From: Thermococcus sp.
Lineage (GTDB): Archaea > Methanobacteriota_B > Thermococci > Thermococcales > Thermococcaceae
NCBI GenBank assembly: GCA_027062125.1
Contig: JAMOTW010000115.1
Coordinates: forward strand, 1-6,090
DNA: 6,090 bases
Reading direction: 5' to 3'
Made by a program: the position numbers and the translations under genes. Shown here piece by piece: positions 1 to 4,744 of this stretch. Below the pieces are notes generated by a model. That model was not told where the DNA came from, searched no databases, and saw only the letters and a program-made list of their open reading frames with translations. Numbering within the stretch: the first letter of the stretch is position 1; every line of letters starts with the position of its first letter.

Positions 1-1
1 A

Positions 2-208
2 ATAACGATGCCCCATGAGCTCCTTCCGGTTCCAGAGAAAGGTGAAGAAGTCGTTCTTCTCAACAGGGTCGGCGAGCCCGTTGGAAAGGGGAAGGTGCTC
101 ACGGTCGTGCCGAGGGAGAAGAGCAAAGGCGATACCCCGATAATCATCGTCGAGGTGTCGATAGAGCTGGCCTGGGACGTCAGGGCGGTTAAGGTGGTGA
201 GAGAATGA
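2..208 (+). CDS. 3' end of an upstream subunit gene of the proline dehydrogenase operon (partial)
   Basis: This is the C-terminal tail of a protein whose frame is open to the window edge. The first ATG (position 8) has no ribosome binding site before it, so I read it as internal. The visible 68 or so residues are beta-strand-like and rich in Val, Gly and Lys/Glu (for example LLNRVGEPVGKGKVLTVV) and end in VKVVRE; no cysteine motif or catalytic motif is visible. The next genes are a [2Fe-2S] protein and a proline dehydrogenase beta-type subunit. From memory, the Thermococcus four-subunit dye-linked L-proline dehydrogenase cluster runs alpha, ferredoxin-like, small protein, beta, so this could be the tail of the ferredoxin-like subunit. 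That is inference from gene order only. The stop overlaps an ATG as ATGA at 205-208, the usual sign of translational coupling in such operons. Confidence 0.6.
   Translation: MTMPHELLPVPEKGEEVVLLNRVGEPVGKGKVLTVVPREKSKGDTPIIIVEVSIELAWDVRAVKVVRE
196..208 (+). repeat. Left copy of a 13-bp direct repeat
   Basis: GGTGAGAGAATGA here matches 405-417 exactly, with a 209-bp offset. Extending left gives 16 positions with one mismatch (T195 against A404). The copy carries the stop codon of the upstream gene (206-208), an overlapping ATG (205-207) and a GGTGA ribosome-binding core. It could be a target-site duplication, or two independent occurrences of the common GGTGA-spacer-ATGA layout. Confidence 0.8.
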
Positions 209-300
209 AAGTCCAGCGTACTTGGACCAGAGAGCCATTGGAAAGCGAGGATTTCAGAGCAGTTCGCAGTCTTACCGCGTCCGAAGAGCGCATTCCAAGT

Positions 301-332
301 GCGAACACTCAAAGAAATGCATTGAGTCACGC
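301..332. repeat. Stem-loop inside the insert-like segment
   Basis: ACTCAA (307-312) pairs with TTGAGT (322-327) around a 9-nt loop. GCG (301-303) pairs with CGC (330-332) across a small internal loop. The hairpin can form in either transcript. On the minus strand it would lie at the 5' end of an RNA started from the TATA-like patch at 353-376. Pairing was read by eye; no folding energy was computed. Confidence 0.4.
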
Positions 333-352
333 TCTCACACCCGCTGGAGCGA

Positions 353-376
353 GTTTTATAGTAAAAACTTTTCCGC
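353..376 (-). promoter_or_regulatory. Possible minus-strand BRE/TATA promoter in the insert-like segment
   Basis: Read on the minus strand this is GCGGAAAAG followed by TTTTTACTATAAAAC, which resembles an A-rich BRE followed by a TATA box. A start about 25 bases downstream would fall near 335, just before the 301-332 hairpin. The plus strand also reads TTTTATAG (354-361), so the patch could work in either direction. Nothing shows that it is used. Confidence 0.25.
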
Positions 377-380
377 CAGC

Positions 381-392
381 GCTTGCGCAAGC
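381..392. repeat. 12-bp perfect palindrome GCTTGCGCAAGC
   Basis: GCTTGCGCAAGC equals its own reverse complement and sits 12 bp before the right direct repeat. It may be a hairpin tip, a protein-binding site, or part of a repeated element. No function can be assigned from the sequence. Confidence 0.6.
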
Positions 393-401
393 AAGGGCTG
401 T

Positions 402-409
402 GGAGGTGA
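402..409 (+). promoter_or_regulatory. Ribosome binding site GGAGGTGA that fixes the start of the [2Fe-2S] gene
   Basis: GGAGGTGA is a full Shine-Dalgarno match 4 bases before the ATG at 414. It overlaps the right direct repeat. The left repeat is preceded by GGTGGTGA, a weaker match, so the segment between the repeats appears to have improved the site. This supports 414, not the in-frame TTG at 222, as the start. Confidence 0.7.
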
Positions 410-417
410 GAGAATGA
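405..417 (+). repeat. Right copy of a 13-bp direct repeat
   Basis: This copy is identical to 196-208. It contains the ATG (414-416) of the [2Fe-2S] gene and, in the frame of the inserted ORF, a TGA stop (415-417). The stop/start overlap of the left copy is therefore reproduced exactly. Confidence 0.8.
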
Positions 418-686
418 GCGGAAAGAAAATCGTCTGTCGCTGTAACGACGTCACCGTTGAGGAAGTCGAGGCGCTCATCGATTCCGGCGTCACCGACATT
501 GAAGAGATTAAAAGGCTTCTCCGCATAGGAATGGGCCCCTGCCAGGGAAGGACGTGCATCCCAATAGTCCTCGGCATACTGGCCAGAAAGACCGGAAAGA
601 AGCAGGAGGAGATACCGCTTCCGAAGGCCAGGGTCCCTACGAGGCCCGTTCGCGTAGAGGTCATAGTGGGTGGTGACGATGAGTAA
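414..686 (+). CDS. BFD-like [2Fe-2S]-binding protein, small electron-transfer subunit of the proline dehydrogenase complex
   Basis: A 90-residue protein with the four-cysteine pattern of the BFD-like [2Fe-2S] fold (Fer2_BFD family): C8-x-C10 in VCRCNDVT near the N-terminus, and C43-x4-C48 in GPCQGRTC after a helical stretch (VEEVEALIDSG, DIEEIKRLL). Related domains occur as separate small subunits or as C-terminal domains of amino-acid and opine dehydrogenases and nitrite reductases, where they bind a [2Fe-2S] cluster and pass electrons. The C-terminal 25 residues are Pro/Arg/Val-rich and may contact the partner subunits. The start at 414 is set by GGAGGTGA. The gene overlaps the beta-subunit gene by 8 bp, so the two are translated as a coupled pair. 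It may match the small subunit called pdhX in a Thermococcus cluster, but I am not sure of that name. Confidence 0.88.
   Translation: MSGKKIVCRCNDVTVEEVEALIDSGVTDIEEIKRLLRIGMGPCQGRTCIPIVLGILARKTGKKQEEIPLPKARVPTRPVRVEVIVGGDDE
669..676 (+). promoter_or_regulatory. Ribosome binding site of the beta-subunit gene
   Basis: GGTGGTGA lies inside the end of the [2Fe-2S] gene, 2 bases before the ATG at 679, with the first GGTG at the better spacing. It favours ATG 679 over the GTG at 670, which is part of the binding site itself. Confidence 0.6.
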
Positions 687-1845
687 AATAGCCATCATCG
701 GCGGCGGGATAATAGGCGTTGCCACCGCCTACGAACTGGCGAAGCTCGGCGAGGAGGTAATCCTCTTCGAGAAGAACTACTTCGGCTCCGGCTCGACCTT
801 CCGCTGTGCCACCGGAATCCGCGCCCAGTTCACGGACGAGGCGAACATCAGGCTGATGAAGCACTCCGTTGAGAGGTGGGAGAAGCTTGAGGTGGAGCTG
901 GAGAGCGACATCGTCTTCAGGCAGACCGGCTACCTGTTCCTCGCGACGAGCGAGAATGAGGTTGAGGCGTTTAAGGCGAACATAAAGCTCCAGAACAAAT
1001 TCGGTGTCCCTACGAGGCTCATCGATATGGACGAGGCGAAGGAGATAGTGCCGATCCTCAACACCGAGCCCTTCTTGGCCGGAGCCTGGAACCCGAAGGA
1101 CGGCAAGGCGAACCCCTTCAAGACCCTCTTTGCCTATCTATTCCGTGCCAGAGAGCTTGGCGTTGATGCGAGGGAGCACACGGAAGTTGTTGGCTTCGAG
1201 CGCGAGGGGGATACCATAACCGCCGTGAAGTTCCGGAACAACGGAAAGGTCGAGAGCGTTAAGGTTGACGCAGTTCTGAACGCGGCCAACGCATGGGCGC
1301 CGCTCATCAACGAGATGGCCGGCTTAAAGCGGGACCTCGTTCCCATCACGGCATACAAGCACCAGCTCGTCAAGACCGAGCCGCTGGAGCCAGGACAGGC
1401 CGAGCCGCTGGTCTGTCCGCCGAGCTGGAACGACGCCTACATAATCCAGGACGGTGAGGACGGCGGAATAATCTGCGGTGCCGGGATAGAGCACAAGGCC
1501 AAGAGCCTCGACGACTATGAGCCGACCTACGACTTCCTGCGCGGAGTTCTGGACTATGCCGTCAGAATCGCCCCGCCGCTTCGCTACGCTCACATTGTCA
1601 GGCAGTGGGCCGGCTTCTACGCAAAGACGCCGGACAGCAACCCTGCCATTGGAAGGCTCCTCGACAACTTCTACATAGCGGCGGGCTTCAGCGGGCACGG
1701 GTTCATGATGGCGCCGGCCGTTGGGGAGGCGATGGCCGAGCTGATCTCAAAGGGCCGCTCGAAGGTTCCGCTCGACTGGGAGTGGTACGACCCGTACCGC
1801 TTCGAGAGGGGCGAGCTCCGCACGAGCGCCTTCCAGATAGGCTGA
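679..1845 (+). CDS. pdhB: FAD-dependent amino-acid dehydrogenase, L-proline dehydrogenase beta-subunit type (DAO family)
   Basis: A 388-residue flavoprotein of the DAO (glycine/sarcosine oxidase) superfamily. The dinucleotide-binding motif G8-G-G-I-I-G13 is followed by acidic E31 at the end of the second strand (VILFEKN), the normal FAD ribose contact. A GSGSTFRCATGIRAQF segment (36-51), NAANAWAP (201-208) and the C-terminal FSGHGFMMAP (337-346) are typical of this family. The length fits the roughly 43-kDa beta subunits of Thermococcales dye-linked L-proline dehydrogenase, in which this subunit oxidises proline and passes electrons to partner subunits. The [2Fe-2S] gene overlaps its start by 8 bp, which supports a multi-subunit complex and not a free oxidase. 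Sarcosine, another amino acid or an opine remain possible substrates, since specificity cannot be read from the sequence. No signal peptide is seen, so it is probably cytoplasmic. Confidence 0.82.
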   Translation: MSKIAIIGGGIIGVATAYELAKLGEEVILFEKNYFGSGSTFRCATGIRAQFTDEANIRLMKHSVERWEKLEVELESDIVFRQTGYLFLATSENEVEAFKANIKLQNKFGVPTRLIDMDEAKEIVPILNTEPFLAGAWNPKDGKANPFKTLFAYLFRARELGVDAREHTEVVGFEREGDTITAVKFRNNGKVESVKVDAVLNAANAWAPLINEMAGLKRDLVPITAYKHQLVKTEPLEPGQAEPLVCPPSWNDAYIIQDGEDGGIICGAGIEHKAKSLDDYEPTYDFLRGVLDYAVRIAPPLRYAHIVRQWAGFYAKTPDSNPAIGRLLDNFYIAAGFSGHGFMMAPAVGEAMAELISKGRSKVPLDWEWYDPYRFERGELRTSAFQIG

Positions 1846-1856
1846 GCTTTTTATTC
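1846..1856 (+). terminator. Weak oligo-T terminator after the proline dehydrogenase operon
   Basis: A run of five T (1848-1852) begins 2 bases after the stop codon, consistent with the U-rich terminators of Thermococcales. It overlaps the stop of the convergent toxin gene. Confidence 0.35.
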
Positions 1857-2293
1857 TTCCACTTTGAGGAGCTCAATTATTGGGATTCCCCGGAAGTCTT
1901 TATCAAGCGTTGCAAGCTTGGTTATTCCGTTTTCAATCATGGAGCCTATTATCTTTGCGTCGTGGAGTAAAAGGCCGTATTTTTCGGCAATGCTGAGTGC
2001 AAGAAAGATATCGGGGTCTTTGACGACCTCCATTTGATAGCTGGCGATGAAGGACAGCACTTTCTCCGTTGATTCCTGAAAGAGGGCTTTCCCTTGCCCA
2101 GTTTTCAGGAACCGTTTGAGGTCGTGGATGTTCCTGACCCAAGCTTCGAAGCGTTTCTTCTGAGAGTTACATAAACGCATTCATCAATGACGGTCTCGGA
2201 AACAGCGGGATACTCTGAGAGCGAGATGAGTCTCAGCGCCTTCTCCGTCAGCTCAGTCTCAAAAATCAGGTTCAACAATACGCTACTGTCCAC
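1851..2293 (-). pseudogene. vapC: VapC-type PIN-domain toxin, frameshifted
   Basis: Two overlapping minus-strand frames together make one PIN-domain ribonuclease. The first frame (GTG at 2293) gives DSSVLLNLIF, then SETVIDECVYVTLR, with the first Asp and the Glu. After a shift near 2160 the second frame gives KKRFEAWVRNIHDLKRFL, then LLHDAKI and ATLDKDF, with the last two Asp residues. All four acidic positions expected for Mg2+ binding are present and in order, so the gene was recently whole (about 147 residues). Restoring the frame needs one extra base (or loss of two) around CTCAGAAGAAA. The second frame cannot extend upstream because of TGA TGA just before 2180. As written, the first frame stops at 2105-2107, giving an inactive 62-residue fragment. 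A GTG at 2323 is an alternative start. G+C is visibly lower than in flanking genes, suggesting acquisition. A sequencing error is possible. Confidence 0.8.
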
Positions 2294-2477
2294 TAAGGTC
2301 GCGGTACTCCTCAAGGTACTCACGGAGTTCCCTCCAGGGGGCCTTTTCCCTCTCCACGCTTTTTCTCCCCATCGCCAGAGATTTCAGGACCTGTGCCCGG
2401 GCGAAGATTTCGGCCAGCTCGCCGATTGTTTTCCGGTCGGTTCCCTCCGGGACGCGCACCCGCACGGTGATCTCCAT
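2283..2477 (-). CDS. vapB: VapB-type antitoxin
   Basis: A 64-residue protein that starts with the strand-like MEITVRVRVPEG seen in archaeal VapB antitoxins, followed by two helical, highly charged segments (RKTIGELAEIFARAQVLKSL and WRELREYLEEYRDL). The N-terminus probably forms the DNA-binding dimer and the C-terminus wraps the toxin, as is known for VapB proteins. The ATG at 2477 is preceded by GGTGTGA at good spacing. Its 3' end overlaps the toxin start by 11 bp, the usual antitoxin-first arrangement. The frame is intact although the toxin is broken. It could act alone as a repressor or neutralise related toxins elsewhere in the genome. The family call rests on the N-terminal motif and on the PIN partner. 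Confidence 0.72.
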   Translation of the reverse strand: MEITVRVRVPEGTDRKTIGELAEIFARAQVLKSLAMGRKSVEREKAPWRELREYLEEYRDLSGQ

Positions 2478-2480
2478 TTT

Positions 2481-2526
2481 TCACACCGGCATAGGTTCGC
2501 TCTCAATGTTGATAATGTTTTCGGAG
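2481..2526 (-). promoter_or_regulatory. Likely promoter and ribosome binding site of the vapBC pair
   Basis: On the minus strand, CCGAAA followed by ACATTATC (about 2511-2524) resembles a BRE/TATA pair. It would start a transcript near 2490, giving a leader of about a dozen bases. GGTGTGA (2481-2487) is the ribosome binding site. Antitoxin autoregulation would act here, but no operator repeat is obvious. Confidence 0.4.
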
Positions 2527-2544
2527 TTTGACAGTCCCAAGTCA

Positions 2545-2560
2545 AGAAAAAGGTTATAAA
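2545..2560 (+). promoter_or_regulatory. Promoter of pyrH
   Basis: AGAAAAAG followed by GTTATAAA (2553-2560) is a good archaeal BRE/TATA match. A start about 25 bases downstream falls near 2580, leaving a leader of about 10 bases before the ATG at 2591. It is divergent from the vapBC promoter. Confidence 0.6.
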
Positions 2561-2590
2561 GGGGCTTCGATTAGCACCGTGAGGGTCATC

Positions 2591-3268
2591 ATGAGGATAG
2601 TCTTCGATATAGGCGGCTCGGTTCTCGTTCCGGACGATCCTGACATCGATTTCATCAAGGCGATAGCGTACGAGCTTGTGAAGATAAGCGAGGACCACGA
2701 GGTTGCGGTGGTAGTTGGAGGCGGCAGGGTTTCGAGGAAGTACATCAAGGCCGCGAAGACCTTCACGCCCAACGAGACCTTCAAGGACTACATCGGAATC
2801 CACATCACGCGCGCGAACGCGATGCTCCTCATAGCGGCGCTCGGCGAGAAGGCCTATCCCTTCGTAATCCAGGACTTCCGTAAGGCCTGGGAGGTCATCC
2901 AGCTCAAGAAGATACCGATAATGGGCGGAACTCACCCCGGCCACACCACCGACGCGGTTGCCGCTCTGCTCGCCGAATACCTGCAGGCCGACCTTCTGGT
3001 CGTCGTCACCAACGTTGACGGCGTCTACGACTCCGACCCGAGGAAGAACCCGAACGCGAGGAAGCTCGACAGGATAACCGTCGACCAGCTCGTTGAGATA
3101 GCGATGCAGGCCGAGAGCAAAGCGGGAGGAAGCGGCGTCGTTGATGCCCTCGCCGCCAAGTTCATCCAGCGCGGCAAGATAAAGACCTACATCGTGGGCA
3201 AGAAGGACGCCTACCACCTCTTTGACGTGGTCAAGGGCAGGCACAACGGGACTGTTGTTGAGCCGTGA
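2591..3268 (+). CDS. pyrH: Uridylate kinase (UMP kinase), archaeal PyrH
   Basis: A 225-residue amino-acid-kinase-fold protein that phosphorylates UMP to UDP with ATP in pyrimidine synthesis, in the cytoplasm. It shows the phosphate-binding GGS (8-10) near the N-terminus, VVVGGGRVSRKYI (40-52), the THPGHTTDAVAALLAEYL segment (114-131), the nucleotide-binding VVTNVDGVYDSDPR (138-151) and the C-terminal GGSGVVDALAAK (179-190). The length equals that of other archaeal PyrH enzymes. I chose ATG 2591 because the conserved MRIVFDIGGS begins there and a TATA box lies about 35 bases upstream; the in-frame TTG at 2528 lies upstream of that promoter. The upstream neighbour is divergent and the next gene has its own promoter, so it is probably a single-gene unit. 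Confidence 0.95.
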   Translation: MRIVFDIGGSVLVPDDPDIDFIKAIAYELVKISEDHEVAVVVGGGRVSRKYIKAAKTFTPNETFKDYIGIHITRANAMLLIAALGEKAYPFVIQDFRKAWEVIQLKKIPIMGGTHPGHTTDAVAALLAEYLQADLLVVVTNVDGVYDSDPRKNPNARKLDRITVDQLVEIAMQAESKAGGSGVVDALAAKFIQRGKIKTYIVGKKDAYHLFDVVKGRHNGTVVEP

Positions 3269-3275
3269 GTCCCTA

Positions 3276-3282
3276 GCCTTTT
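3276..3282 (+). terminator. Short T-run after pyrH
   Basis: A run of four T (3279-3282) follows the pyrH stop by about 10 bases and precedes the next promoter. It is weak as a terminator; read-through into the next gene is possible. Confidence 0.25.
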
Positions 3283-3290
3283 ACACCACG

Positions 3291-3305
3291 GCCAACTTTT
3301 TATAC
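3291..3305 (+). promoter_or_regulatory. Promoter of the NADH oxidase-like gene
   Basis: GCCAAC followed by TTTTTATAC (3297-3305) is a BRE/TATA-like pair about 35 bases before the ATG at 3337. The predicted leader is about 10 bases and holds the ribosome binding site GGTGGT (3327-3332). Confidence 0.6.
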
Positions 3306-3336
3306 CTCCTCGCCCTTCTCCCTTCCGGTGGTGCTC

Positions 3337-4656
3337 ATGAAAATCGTCGTTGTGGGTTCTGGAACAGCGGGAAGCAACTTCGCGCTGTTCATGCGCAAGC
3401 TCGACAGGAAGGCCGAGATAATCGTCATCGGAAAGGAGGAAACCATGCAGTACTCCCCCTGCGCCCTGCCGCACGTCATCAGCGGAACGATCGAGAAGCC
3501 CGAAGATGTTATCGTCTTCCCGAACGAGTTCTACGAGAGGCAGAAGATAAAGCTCATCCTCAACACCGAGGTTAAAGCCATAGACCGCGAGAGGAAGGTC
3601 GTGGTCACCGATAATGGCGAGGTTCCCTATGACAAGCTCGTTCTGGCGGTTGGCTCAAAGGCCTTCGTCCCGCCGATAAAGGGCGTTGAGAACGAGGGAG
3701 TATTCACCCTTAAGAGTCTTGACGACGTGCGCAAAATCAAGGCCTACATCTCCGAGAGAAAGCCGAAGAGGGCCGTCGTCATCGGCGCTGGCTTAATAGG
3801 TCTCGAAGGGGCTGAGGCTTTTGCCAAGCTTGGCATGGAGGTTCTGGTCGTTGAGCTTATGGACAGGCTCATGCCGACGATGCTCGACAAGGACACCGCC
3901 AAGCTCGTCCAGAAGGAGATGGAGGAGCACGGCGTTTCCTTCAGGTTCAGCGAGGGGGTTAGCGAGATAATCGGCAGTCCGGTTAGAGCCGTGAAAATAG
4001 GCGACGAGGAGGTTCCAGCCGACCTCGTTCTTGTCGCTACAGGCGTGAGAGCCAACACCGACCTCGCAAAGGCGGCCGGGCTTGAGGTGAATCGGGGTAT
4101 AGTCGTGAACGAGCACCTCCAGACCAGCGATCCGGACATATACGCGATAGGCGACTGCGCAGAGGTCATCGACGCGGTAACCGGCGAGAGGACGCTCAGC
4201 CAGCTTGGAACTAGTGCCGTCAGAATGGCCAAGGTTGCCGCTGAACACATAGCCGGAAAGGACGCTTCCTTCAGGCCGGTCTTCAACACAGCGATAACCG
4301 AGCTCTTCGGCCTTGAGATAGGCACCTTCGGAATAACCGAGGAGCGGGCGAAGAAGGCGGGGGTTGAGATAGCCGTTGGCAAGTTCAAGGGCTCTACCAA
4401 GCCGGAATACTATCCGGGTGGAAAGCCGATAACGGTCAAGGTTATCTTCAGGAAGTCGGACAGGAAGCTCATCGGCGCCCAGATAGTCGGCGGCGAGCGC
4501 GTCTGGGGCAGAATAATGACCCTCTCCGCTCTGGCCCAAAAGGGAGCGACGGTGGAGGACGTCGTTTACCTCGAAACCGCCTACGCCCCGCCGATAAGCC
4601 CGACGATAGATCCGATAACCGTTGCGGCGGAGATGGCCCTCAGGAGGTTCCGCTGA
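3337..4656 (+). CDS. FAD-dependent NADH oxidase / CoA-disulfide reductase family protein
   Basis: A 439-residue class of pyridine nucleotide-disulfide oxidoreductase. It has an N-terminal FAD motif G7-S-G-T-A-G12, a redox-active cysteine C42 in YSPCALPHVISG, an NAD(P)H motif G150-A-G-L-I-G155 followed by acidic E173 (favouring NADH), and the second FAD motif YAIGDCAEV (269-277). A C-terminal dimerisation domain follows, with STKPEYYPGG (353-362) and AYAPPISPTIDP (415-426). The single active-site Cys and the overall order match the Thermococcales group that contains NADH oxidases and CoA-disulfide/sulfur reductases. Enzymes of this group reduce O2, CoA disulfide or polysulfide. The C-terminal APPISPTIDP differs from the APPF-x-P-x-WDP form I recall from CoA-disulfide reductases, so an oxidase-type (NoxA-like) role is somewhat more likely. 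Start 3337 fits GGTGGT at 3327. It is a monocistronic, cytoplasmic enzyme. Confidence 0.88.
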   Translation: MKIVVVGSGTAGSNFALFMRKLDRKAEIIVIGKEETMQYSPCALPHVISGTIEKPEDVIVFPNEFYERQKIKLILNTEVKAIDRERKVVVTDNGEVPYDKLVLAVGSKAFVPPIKGVENEGVFTLKSLDDVRKIKAYISERKPKRAVVIGAGLIGLEGAEAFAKLGMEVLVVELMDRLMPTMLDKDTAKLVQKEMEEHGVSFRFSEGVSEIIGSPVRAVKIGDEEVPADLVLVATGVRANTDLAKAAGLEVNRGIVVNEHLQTSDPDIYAIGDCAEVIDAVTGERTLSQLGTSAVRMAKVAAEHIAGKDASFRPVFNTAITELFGLEIGTFGITEERAKKAGVEIAVGKFKGSTKPEYYPGGKPITVKVIFRKSDRKLIGAQIVGGERVWGRIMTLSALAQKGATVEDVVYLETAYAPPISPTIDPITVAAEMALRRFR

Positions 4657-4678
4657 GCGCTTTTCTTTCTTCCTTCCT
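4657..4678 (+). terminator. Pyrimidine/T-rich terminator after the NADH oxidase-like gene
   Basis: TTTTCTTTCTT (4661-4671) begins 5 bases after the stop codon and continues as a C/T tract. This is the usual U-rich archaeal terminator type. Confidence 0.5.
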
Positions 4679-4694
4679 CTGGCTCGTTGGAGCA

Positions 4695-4710
4695 TCAACA
4701 AAGTTTAAGT
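4695..4710 (+). promoter_or_regulatory. Promoter of the membrane-EEP gene
   Basis: AACAAA followed by GTTTAAGT (4703-4710) resembles a BRE/TATA pair. A start near 4730 gives a leader of about 15 bases with ribosome binding site AGGTGA (4734-4739). The TATA box is not a perfect match. Confidence 0.5.
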
Positions 4711-4744
4711 GCCCTCTCAACAACTTGAGTTTTAGGTGATGGGT

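Larger units (their letters stand above)
209..404. mobile_element. Insert-like segment between 13-bp direct repeats (possible small non-autonomous element)
   Basis: This segment separates two genes that would otherwise overlap by ATGA; removing 209 bp would join the upstream stop directly to the start of the [2Fe-2S] gene. It is flanked by a perfect 13-bp direct repeat. It contains a 6-bp stem-loop (ACTCAA/TTGAGT), a perfect 12-bp palindrome and an AT-rich TATA-like patch. No clear terminal inverted repeats are visible beyond a TCCA/TGGA match, and there is no transposase. Codon use in its open frames (CGT, CGC, TTG, CAA) differs from the neighbours, which mostly use AGG for Arg. One frame (205-417, 70 codons) starts at the first ATGA and stops at the second, so coupling would survive; its Ser/Thr/Asn/Arg-rich product does not look like a conserved protein. 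It could instead be a fast-evolving spacer or an ncRNA locus. Confidence 0.4.

Noticed and set aside
8..10. ATG at 8 as a true start of a 66-residue protein
   Set aside because: Only seven bases precede it, none resembling a ribosome binding site, and the frame is open upstream; it is more likely internal to a truncated gene.
209..404. Box C/D or H/ACA guide RNA in the insert-like segment
   Set aside because: No paired RTGATGA and CTGA boxes, nor a convincing ACA-tailed hairpin, could be found on either strand.
222..413. In-frame N-terminal extension of the [2Fe-2S] protein from a TTG
   Set aside because: There is no ribosome binding site before 222, the extension lies wholly in the insert-like segment, and ATG 414 has a full GGAGGTGA and a normal BFD-like N-terminus.
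2105..2180. Programmed ribosomal frameshift in the toxin gene
   Set aside because: There is no slippery heptamer, and no strong downstream structure was noticed; a single-base indel explains the shift.
2384..3244. Long minus-strand open frame (286 codons) opposite pyrH
   Set aside because: The plus strand encodes a complete, conserved UMP kinase; the antisense frame is open because of GC-rich codon bias and has no recognisable domain or ribosome binding site.
3793..4701. Long minus-strand open frame (302 codons), and a second one at 3744-4400, opposite the NADH oxidase-like gene
   Set aside because: Both are shadows of a well-supported flavoprotein with all its motifs on the plus strand.
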